Below are positions 1 through 4,285 of a stretch of 6,586 bases of DNA, one piece after another. The notes beneath the pieces are model-generated. The model did no database searches. It was not told where the DNA came from and worked only from the letters and a program-made list of their open reading frames with translations. The stretch covers positions 1 through 6,586 of the forward strand of contig JAAHIC010000256.1 in the NCBI GenBank assembly GCA_010671965.1. The letters run 5' to 3'. This DNA is from Leptolyngbya sp. SIO4C5 (lineage in GTDB: Bacteria > Cyanobacteriota > Cyanobacteriia > Phormidesmidales > Phormidesmidaceae). Both the position numbers and the translations under genes were made by a program. Position 1 is the stretch's first letter, and each line of letters starts with the position of its first letter.

Positions 1-360
1 GCCGTTGCTCGCTCACTACCCGAACCGATCAGCTCCCAAGAATGGCCTGATCAGCGAGTGGCTCTACTTGGACAGCTTATTGGAGATGGGAGCTATCTTA
101 AAGGGCAGCCTATGCGCTACACGACTGCCTCTGAGGAGAACAGCGCCCTTGTGAGAGCCGCTGTTGAAACAGAATCTTCACGATCTGTACTCGCTGGCTA
201 TGCTGACATTTTAGAAAGCCGCGTTCTTCGGGAAATAGCTAACTCAGATCTCTTTTGGGACACTGTTGTAGCAGTTGAACCTATTGGCGAAGAGATAGTC
301 TATGACCTCAGCGTACCCGGGCCTGAATCGTGGTTAGCAGATGGCATCGTTTCACATAAT
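1..360 (+). mobile_element. C-terminal part of a DnaB intein with a remnant LAGLIDADG endonuclease
   Basis: The 120 visible residues form the C-terminal part of a protein-splicing element. The C-terminal splicing block at residues 100-120 includes VYDLSVPGP and ends GIVSHN, with the penultimate His and terminal Asn needed for Asn cyclisation, followed by Ser as the +1 nucleophile (361-363). The stretch ANSDLFWD with VVAVEP just before it resembles the corresponding part of the Synechocystis DnaB intein as I remember it. Residues 22-30 (LLGQLIGDG, bases 64-90) are the first LAGLIDADG motif of a homing endonuclease, and the following YTTASEEN also fits that domain. Only about 70 residues separate the motif from the splicing block, too few for a two-motif endonuclease, and no second motif is present. 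The N-terminal splicing domain lies outside the window. No HIP1 octamer falls in this segment. Confidence 0.9.
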
Positions 361-546
361 TCTGGAGCGATCGAGCAGGATGCAGACCTGATTATGATGC
401 TCTACCGGGAAGAATACTATGACCCCGACACTCCCGATCGCGGTCTTGCCGAAGTCATCATTACCAAGCACCGTAACGGGCCGACTGGAACCGTGAAGCT
501 ATTGTTTAAGCCGGAATACACCAAGTTTTTGAACCTTTCGTCTTAG
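1..546 (+). CDS. dnaB: Replicative DNA helicase DnaB, 3' part, interrupted by an intein (5' end outside window)
   Basis: DnaB is the hexameric replicative helicase that unwinds DNA at the fork. The frame is open from base 1 to the TAG at 544-546, so the gene begins left of the window; the GTG at 58 is an internal codon, not a start. Codons 1-120 are intein. Codons 121-181 are the C-extein, beginning [20 protein letters not shown] and continuing with [20 protein letters not shown] and GTVKLLF. These are the conserved C-terminal RecA-fold motifs of bacterial DnaB: the IEQDAD strand region and the KHRNGP arginine-finger region. The EEYY-PDTPDRG wording is typical of cyanobacterial and plastid DnaB. 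The protein ends 61 residues after the splice junction, the normal distance for the family. A functional helicase would require protein splicing. Identification is secure; whether splicing works is inference. Confidence 0.95.
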   Translation, partial: AVARSLPEPISSQEWPDQRVALLGQLIGDGSYLKGQPMRYTTASEENSALVRAAVETESSRSVLAGYADILESRVLREIANSDLFWDTVVAVEPIGEEIVYDLSVPGPESWLADGIVSHNSGAIEQDADLIMMLYREEYYDPDTPDRGLAEVIITKHRNGPTGTVKLLFKPEYTKFLNLSS

Positions 547-550
547 CCCT

Positions 551-568
551 CGTGTTTTTTAGAACACG
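551..568. terminator. Small hairpin between convergent dnaB and exoD-like gene
   Basis: CGTGTT (551-556) and AACACG (563-568) form a perfect 6-bp stem with a 6-base loop, starting 4 bases after the dnaB stop codon. It overlaps the stop codon of the opposite gene (559-561). There is no clear T-run after the stem on the + strand, so intrinsic termination is only suggested by position between two converging genes. Confidence 0.35.
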
Positions 569-1179
569 GTGTTGCGAATCAGCTCAATTCCTGCCTTAAC
601 GGCCTCATAGCCGAACAGCAAAATGAGGGAGGTCAGTGCTAGGCCCATCAGGCACATCACCAGCCCGGCTAGGCTAATGGCCCCGTCGTCATCTAGCAGA
701 CCAAACCCGGTGACAAAAATCCCCATCGCGGGCAGCGTGTTGGTGCCTGGAATCGGAATCATCATGGAAATAGACATCAAGGCGATCGCGCTGCCAATCA
801 CAACTCGCCCTGGCAGGCTAGTGCAGACGTAGCTCAGACGCGGGCGAGATATTGCCTCAATTCGCTGCAGCCACGGCACGCCAGCTTTAACAATGCCCTG
901 TACCTGCTTCAGCTCAAACGGATGCTTGTTCCAGCTAGTCGGAAACCAAGGGCGTTCTCGCCCTACGATGAGCTGTATTGCTAATAGGAAGAGAGCAATG
1001 CCAAACGGCACCGAATATCCTGGCGCTGGAAGCGGTAGAGCTGACGGAATAGATAACAATACAAATAGAAAGCCGAAAGTTCTCTCGCCAGCCAGGTCCA
1101 GAATGTCTTGAAGCGTCACTTTAGGCGCTCGATCGGCCTGAAAGAAATAGCGATTTAGCTCTACAGAAAGTCTTGCCAT
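559..1179 (-). CDS. ExoD-family (exopolysaccharide synthesis) integral membrane protein
   Basis: This 206-residue protein matches the ExoD family, named for a Rhizobium gene affecting exopolysaccharide production and alkali tolerance; its biochemical activity is not established. The N-terminus is a short cytoplasmic-looking helix region (MARLSVELNRYFF, then TLQDILDLAGERTFG). Hydrophobic segments follow at about residues 34-50, 56-73, 125-142, 147-162 and 166-190. The family signatures are the proline/glycine stretch IPSALPLPAPGYSVPFG (44-60), then GRERPWFP (73-80), and a second related stretch IPIPGTNTLPA (141-151). The two proline-rich stretches may mark an internal repeat. The length is typical for the family. 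The ATG at 1177-1179 is the natural start, although no strong ribosome binding site is visible (only AGG about 16 bases upstream). It stands alone, convergent with dnaB and divergent from the next gene. No sugar-polymer genes lie nearby to support a role in exopolysaccharide synthesis. Confidence 0.85.
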   Translation of the reverse strand: MARLSVELNRYFFQADRAPKVTLQDILDLAGERTFGFLFVLLSIPSALPLPAPGYSVPFGIALFLLAIQLIVGRERPWFPTSWNKHPFELKQVQGIVKAGVPWLQRIEAISRPRLSYVCTSLPGRVVIGSAIALMSISMMIPIPGTNTLPAMGIFVTGFGLLDDDGAISLAGLVMCLMGLALTSLILLFGYEAVKAGIELIRNTVF

Positions 1180-1364
1180 GCAGATTTACAAACACCTGGA
1201 ATAAAAATTACTATCACCCAGTTGCTGCTGCACAGCGCAGCGCCATAATCAGCGCAAAGCCCCAGCATTACAGCAGCTTCGCTAGACTCTAGCAAATTTC
1301 CTCAGAACTTTCACAACGGCCAAAACGATCTTTATCGCAAATTTGTACAGCCCATGAGCAGCCT
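1180..1364. promoter_or_regulatory. Divergent intergenic region with a 13-bp dyad at 1281-1293
   Basis: This 185-bp spacer must carry the promoters of the leftward exoD-like gene and the rightward membrane protein. The most regular element is GCTAGA-C-TCTAGC (1281-1293), a perfect inverted repeat with 6-base arms and one central base, the geometry of an operator for a dimeric regulator. A second, weaker dyad is GCTGC (1224-1228) with GCAGC (1237-1241). I could not identify convincing -35/-10 pairs for either direction. No RNA gene or additional coding sequence is evident. Confidence 0.35.
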
Positions 1365-1919
1365 ATGAGCGCGATCGCCGGTCGTATTCTCTGCCTATTT
1401 TTGCCTGCTGGCATCGGTCTAGGGGTGAAGCTGTTGGCCGTCAGCAGTTGGGCTGAACGCTGCCTGACGCTGGCGCTGCTGCTGCTCTGTTTGGAACAGA
1501 CACATATGGCGATCGCCGATTTACAGCAGATTGCGGAGGTCAAAAACCAAGGGACAAAATCCCCGCGTCTGCGTCGGTTTCAGCAGGTGACGCTCAGCAC
1601 CCTTGCCCTAGAGCTGTTAGGCTTCTATGTCGCCTGGATTTGGCTAGGTAGGGGAGCGCTCTTGGTATTGCTGAGTCTGCTAGGGTTTAACCTCCTGGCG
1701 GGCGTTCAGCTACAGCCGCATCAGCCTGTCTTAATAGAGAAATGCGGGCCAGAACAGCGCTGGCCTGTCATCGTGGCTGACTTAGTGGGGTTAGTTCTAG
1801 CGAGTCTTTGGCATTTACGGATTGCGCCGCTAGCCGCCGCTTTGGGGCTGCTGGGGATGATTTGCCTGTACGGTGTAATTAAATACGGCGAGCGCTTCTT
1901 TGGACCTAATCAACGCTAG
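1365..1919 (+). CDS. Conserved-looking polytopic membrane protein, function unknown
   Basis: I do not recognise a named family. The 184-residue protein is strongly hydrophobic, with likely membrane segments near residues 5-25, 32-50, 76-94, 96-115, 134-151 and 153-171. A polar, basic loop (about 57-73, KNQGTKSPRLRRFQQ) separates the second and third segments. A second polar stretch (117-133, including QPHQPVLIEKCGPEQRWP) precedes the fifth. The tail is short and charged (KYGERFFGPNQR). This is the layout of a small integral membrane protein with no visible catalytic motif. The ATG at 1365 is used because it is the first in frame; a HIP1 octamer occupies codons 3-5. No ribosome binding site is obvious, and an out-of-frame ATG lies 11 bases upstream. 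The 3' end overlaps the DUF1499 gene on the other strand by 14 bp. The hydrophobic pattern makes a real gene likely. Confidence 0.75.
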   Translation: MSAIAGRILCLFLPAGIGLGVKLLAVSSWAERCLTLALLLLCLEQTHMAIADLQQIAEVKNQGTKSPRLRRFQQVTLSTLALELLGFYVAWIWLGRGALLVLLSLLGFNLLAGVQLQPHQPVLIEKCGPEQRWPVIVADLVGLVLASLWHLRIAPLAAALGLLGMICLYGVIKYGERFFGPNQR

Positions 1920-2430
1920 CAAGTCCCAAATCCTGCAGCGCTAAACGAATTTGCTCTAAACGGCGACGGTTAACGCCCAGGTCGGATTCTCCCAGTCGGG
2001 CGGCGGAGCGCATATGAATCACGTTTGCCTCAGCCGGTAGATAAAATTCGCCGTCATCGACAAAGCCCATCAGCCGACTTTGAGATTCAAACCGGATGTA
2101 CTCATCCGTTTGCTCGACAATAGTCGTACGCGGGACAACGCCTAGCACCTCCAGCAAGGTGTTACGGGCCGTCTCGCGATCGCCCTCATAGGCAATTGGC
2201 TCAATAGCGTGGTCGGCATCTGCACCCTGACTGACGACGCAGTTGGGAGAGGTAGGGCAGGCGGTTAGCTGACCGTCATGGACGCCTAAGTTTTGGGGTG
2301 GAGAGCCGCTAAAAACGCGATCAAAGCCCGGTAGCGCAGCAGGTAAAGCAGCCGCGACTGCAGGCATGGGCAGCAAAACACCACTGACAAAAATCAAGCC
2401 GCAGAAAACAAAAGAGAGCAGGAAACGCAT
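1906..2430 (-). CDS. DUF1499 family protein with signal peptide
   Basis: This 174-residue protein matches DUF1499, a family of unknown function widespread in bacteria including cyanobacteria. Residues 1-27 form a signal peptide: a short basic start, a hydrophobic core (FLLSFVFCGLIFVSGVLL) and an AVAA cleavage-type site, which predicts export across a membrane. The family motifs are in order: CPTSPNCVVSQ (58-68) with two conserved cysteines, RLMGFVDDGEFYL (119-131), and VIHMRSAARLGESDLGVNRR (137-156) followed by RLEQIR. I chose the ATG at 2428-2430. A TTG two codons earlier (2434-2436) would add two residues, but the ATG gives an ordinary signal peptide. The cysteine in the hydrophobic core does not form a lipobox. 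It lies 111 bp downstream of the next minus-strand gene, so co-transcription is possible but not shown. Its 3' end overlaps the convergent membrane-protein gene by 14 bp. Confidence 0.85.
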   Translation of the reverse strand: MRFLLSFVFCGLIFVSGVLLPMPAVAAALPAALPGFDRVFSGSPPQNLGVHDGQLTACPTSPNCVVSQGADADHAIEPIAYEGDRETARNTLLEVLGVVPRTTIVEQTDEYIRFESQSRLMGFVDDGEFYLPAEANVIHMRSAARLGESDLGVNRRRLEQIRLALQDLGLASVD

Positions 2431-2513
2431 TCGCAATATTTCTTTAAGTCTCTGCTATCCTAGCTCGATTGTTGGGCAAAAGCTGGGTTTTCAGGTAACT
2501 TTGCGTTTGCATT

Positions 2514-2536
2514 CCAGCAGCGGCTAACCTAGCTGG
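2514..2536 (-). terminator. Weak hairpin after the 2548-3210 gene
   Basis: CCAGC (2514-2518) pairs with GCTGG (2532-2536), and an alternative inner stem GCTA/TAGC (2523-2526/2530-2533) shares bases with it. It starts about 12 bases after the stop codon of the upstream minus-strand gene. No T-run follows on the minus strand, so this is at best a weak terminator or RNA 3' structure. The rest of the 2437-2547 spacer shows a -10-like TAGGAT on the minus strand (forward 2457-2462) ahead of the DUF1499 gene, without a good -35 at normal spacing. Confidence 0.2.
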
Positions 2537-2547
2537 CCTCAACTGCT

Positions 2548-3210
2548 TTAGCTGTCTTCGTCAAAGTCTTCCGGAACATCTATCTTTTCCACATCAGCCT
2601 GATCAATCGCTTCAACTGCCGCCTCTACCGCATCGGAGCCAGACGCAGCAACGGCTTCTTCAACAGCGGCTGCAAGCTGCGTCGTGGCATGGCAAATTAC
2701 AGGTAGCGTCGCGCCTCTCAGACCCTTGGCGATTCGGGTCGGGGTGTCTGGAAACACCACAAATAGAGGATGAGGCATGTCTGCCCCTTCGCTCAGTAAA
2801 TGCTTATGCTTGAGGGGCAACAGCCATTCATAGCCTTTATCCAACAAAATCTGGGTCTGCCGCCAGCGACTCAGCAGGTCGGAAAAGTCTTCGTAAGGTC
2901 GATGAATAAACAGACAGATTTCTATGCCTGTTTTAATCTTCCATTCCGGATCGCACATCAAAAAAACGACATCGCAGGGAAGCTGCAACACCTCTTTGGT
3001 GGCGGTCGGCTGCCCTGGCGCTGGCTGAAAAACAACTGACTGCCGAATCCGCGCTGTTGGCAGCGGCAGGGCAATCAGGCTGTCGGCTGGACGCCGCATA
3101 CTGGGCAAAGTTTCTAAGTAGGGACGATACTGCTTGAGCAGCTCAACAGCTCCTTCATAGCTGCTGCATTCAGCTAGCAGAGATTCGTAATAGACTTGGT
3201 TAACCGACAT
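2548..3210 (-). CDS. Hypothetical soluble protein with acidic Ala/Glu-rich C-terminal tail
   Basis: I do not recognise this 220-residue protein. It has no signal peptide or membrane segment. The N-terminal part is helical-looking (YYESLLAECSSYEGAVELL), followed by an aromatic and proline-containing region (RPYLETLPSMRRPADSLIAL). The middle has alternating hydrophobic strands (CDVVFLMCDPEWKIKTGIEI, residues 79-98, and FIHRPYEDFSDLLSRWR, 101-117), suggesting a compact alpha/beta fold. From about residue 178 it becomes a low-complexity acidic tail rich in Ala, Val and Glu, ending EDFDEDS, probably disordered. I chose the ATG at 3208-3210. A GTG at 3252 would add 14 residues (GAGSSVGKERDRA), but that stretch reads through a HIP1 site and looks like leader sequence. 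The gene is divergent from the DUF6464-type gene and upstream of the DUF1499 gene on the same strand. Coding status is likely; function unknown. Confidence 0.75.
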   Translation of the reverse strand: MSVNQVYYESLLAECSSYEGAVELLKQYRPYLETLPSMRRPADSLIALPLPTARIRQSVVFQPAPGQPTATKEVLQLPCDVVFLMCDPEWKIKTGIEICLFIHRPYEDFSDLLSRWRQTQILLDKGYEWLLPLKHKHLLSEGADMPHPLFVVFPDTPTRIAKGLRGATLPVICHATTQLAAAVEEAVAASGSDAVEAAVEAIDQADVEKIDVPEDFDEDS

Positions 3211-3403
3211 AGCGCGATCGCGTTCTTTACCAACCGATGAACCAGCACCCACTAGCTGCCGTCTCTTGTGAAAATTTCGGCGGGGTCAAGCTGGCGTTTG
3301 CCGAACGTTCCTGCAATTGTAACGAACCTTTTCAGGGACTGGAGAGCTGCTATGGTTAAAGCTACCCGTTTGACTGCCTAAAATACGCCGATCGCCGGAA
3401 TTT
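3211..3403. promoter_or_regulatory. Divergent intergenic region; possible -10 box at 3379-3384
   Basis: This spacer separates two divergent genes. TAAAAT at 3379-3384 is a fair -10 hexamer for the rightward gene and would place the transcript start about 13 bases before its ATG. The matching -35 position (TTAAAG, 3356-3361) agrees poorly with consensus. GGAA at 3397-3400 is a weak ribosome binding site unusually close to the ATG. On the leftward side, a HIP1 octamer (3214-3221) lies between the purine-rich TAAAGAA and the chosen start codon at 3210. No other gene is visible here. Confidence 0.3.
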
Positions 3404-3763
3404 ATGGAGCCAGATTTACTACCCACTGAGCTAATTCTTAATCATTCTCAGCAGTCGCTTGGCAGGGTCTATCTAGACTGGATGCCCCAGCCCGGTACTC
3501 ATATTGAATTTAGCGGCCAAACCTATGCGGTGCTGGAGCGTCGCCACCGCTATCAGCTCAAGGCTAGTCGCTATCGCCTCAGCAAAATTGCTCTCTATGT
3601 TCAGCCTGCTAAATCGACTGAGGAAAGGAGTCAGGTGGGCGATCGCTGGGTGATTGGCGATGTAAGCTGCCGCTACAATGCCGGGTCAGAGCTGCTGCGC
3701 TGTGCCGTAAATCCCACCGGGCCGTGTCAGGGCTGCAGCAATTACGAGCTAGCAAGTAGGTAA
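3404..3763 (+). CDS. DUF6464-type small cyanobacterial protein
   Basis: This 119-residue protein resembles a cyanobacterial family of unknown function that I know as DUF6464; the label is from memory. Recognisable conserved stretches are LPTELIL (6-12), SLGRVYLDWMPQPG (18-31), YAVLERRHRYQLK (41-53), KIALYVQ (61-67) and WVIGD (82-86). The C-terminal segment has four cysteines: C89, C100, C108 and C111 (spacing C-x10-C-x7-C-x2-C), in the context CRYN, ELLRCAVNP and GPCQGC. The arrangement could bind zinc or an iron-sulphur cluster, or form disulphides; nothing in the sequence decides this. No signal peptide or membrane segment is seen, so a cytoplasmic location is expected. The ATG at 3404 opens the frame directly after an AT-rich leader. 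The response regulator gene follows 95 bp downstream on the same strand but has its own upstream dyad and ribosome binding site. Confidence 0.8.
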   Translation: MEPDLLPTELILNHSQQSLGRVYLDWMPQPGTHIEFSGQTYAVLERRHRYQLKASRYRLSKIALYVQPAKSTEERSQVGDRWVIGDVSCRYNAGSELLRCAVNPTGPCQGCSNYELASR

Positions 3764-3810
3764 GCCTAGACAACGAGACTTTCTCAGCAAGAACTCATTT
3801 GCCGGTCACA

Positions 3811-3826
3811 AGTGATTCAGATCACC
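3811..3826. promoter_or_regulatory. CRP-like dyad upstream of the response regulator gene
   Basis: GTGA (3812-3815), six bases, then TCAC (3822-3825) is a perfect match to the core of the CRP-family site TGTGA-N6-TCACA, which is also used by cyanobacterial SyCRP1. The outer T and A are replaced by A and C. The arms extend to GTGAT/ATCAC around TTCAGATC-type centre bases, and CCGG occurs symmetrically outside (3802-3805 and 3825-3828). A -10-like CATACT lies at 3831-3836. If that is used, the dyad is centred near -25, which would favour repression. The sequence could equally fold as an RNA hairpin. Confidence 0.4.
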
Positions 3827-3846
3827 GGGGCATACTGAGAGGTATC

Positions 3847-3850
3847 GAGG
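3847..3850 (+). promoter_or_regulatory. Ribosome binding site deciding the response regulator start
   Basis: GAGG ends 8 bases before the ATG at 3859, a normal spacing. The second in-frame ATG at 3874, which starts exactly at the first receiver strand, has no comparable purine-rich sequence, so 3859 is preferred. Confidence 0.55.
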
Positions 3851-3858
3851 CGACCTAA

Positions 3859-4236
3859 ATGGTGACATTGGCTATGCACATCCTACTCATTGAAGACAAT
3901 CCCAACACTGCTAAGCTGATGGAGCTGGAGCTGCTGGATGAGGGCTATCAGGTTACTGTTGCCTATGACGGCTTAATGGGATTAAAAGCGGCTCAGTCAA
4001 TGCAGCCTAATTTGGTGCTGCTAGATTGGAAACTGCCGACCCTATCGGGACCCGAAATTTGTCAGGCTTTGCGTCAGTCTGGCTATCAAGAGCCAATTAT
4101 TTTTGTCACGGCCCTGTCTGAGGTGGAATATCAGGCAGTTGCTCAGCAGGTCGGCGCGAACGACTATATTGTCAAACCGTTCAATCTAGAAGTTTTACTG
4201 GGCCGCGTGCAGCAGCAATGTCCTTGTCCGGCCTGA
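3859..4236 (+). CDS. Single-domain response regulator (CheY-like receiver)
   Basis: This is a phosphoacceptor protein of two-component signalling, 125 residues long and consisting of one receiver domain without a DNA-binding or enzymatic output domain. All canonical residues are present: acidic pocket E12-D13 in LLIEDN, phosphoacceptor D56 in LVLLDWKLP, switch Thr T84 in FVTAL, and K106 in YIVKPF. The domain fills residues 7-118, and the tail is short and cysteine-containing (CPCPA). A protein like this usually acts by binding a partner (flagellar or pilus motor, phosphorelay, another regulator) once phosphorylated by a kinase. The adjacent histidine kinase on the opposite strand has no receiver of its own and is a candidate partner by proximity only. 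A CRP-like dyad precedes the gene. Confidence 0.92.
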   Translation: MVTLAMHILLIEDNPNTAKLMELELLDEGYQVTVAYDGLMGLKAAQSMQPNLVLLDWKLPTLSGPEICQALRQSGYQEPIIFVTALSEVEYQAVAQQVGANDYIVKPFNLEVLLGRVQQQCPCPA

Positions 4237-4280
4237 TAGTGTGCTTCTGGTCTCTCTGCGTTTCCGGGTCTGAGACACTA
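4237..4280. terminator. Nested dyad between convergent response regulator and kinase genes
   Basis: TAGTGT immediately after the regulator stop codon is repeated inverted as ACACTA (4275-4280). An inner pair, GTCTC (4250-4254) and GAGAC (4272-4276), shares two bases with the outer arm, so the two stems partly compete. The 49-bp gap between two converging genes is where a bidirectional terminator would sit, but no T-run follows on either strand. Confidence 0.3.
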
Positions 4281-4285
4281 CCTAT

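Noticed and set aside
58..60. GTG as the start of an independent gene at 58
   Set aside because: The frame is open to base 1 and residues before it (AVARSLPEP and on) fit the intein linker ahead of the LAGLIDADG motif; the GTG is an internal valine.
623..1111. Open frames antisense to the exoD-like gene
   Set aside because: The opposite strand has clear ExoD-family motifs and membrane segments; the antisense translations are low in recognisable structure.
1289..1543. 84-codon minus-strand frame across the start of the membrane protein
   Set aside because: Cys/Ser/Arg-rich translation with no family resemblance, overlapping a better hydrophobic gene.
2401..2403. Lipoprotein lipobox around Cys10 of the DUF1499 protein
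   Set aside because: The residues before the cysteine (FVF) do not fit the lipobox pattern, and an AVAA signal-peptidase site follows later.
2431..2436. TTG start at 2436 for the DUF1499 protein
   Set aside because: An ATG two codons later gives an ordinary signal peptide, and TTG starts are rarer.
2800..3039. 79-codon plus-strand frame opposite the acidic-tail protein
   Set aside because: It is fully contained within the better minus-strand gene and has no signal or motif of its own.
3211..3252. GTG start at 3252 for the acidic-tail protein
   Set aside because: It adds 14 Gly/Ser/charged residues translated through a HIP1 site; the ATG at 3210 gives a natural N-terminus. It cannot be fully excluded.
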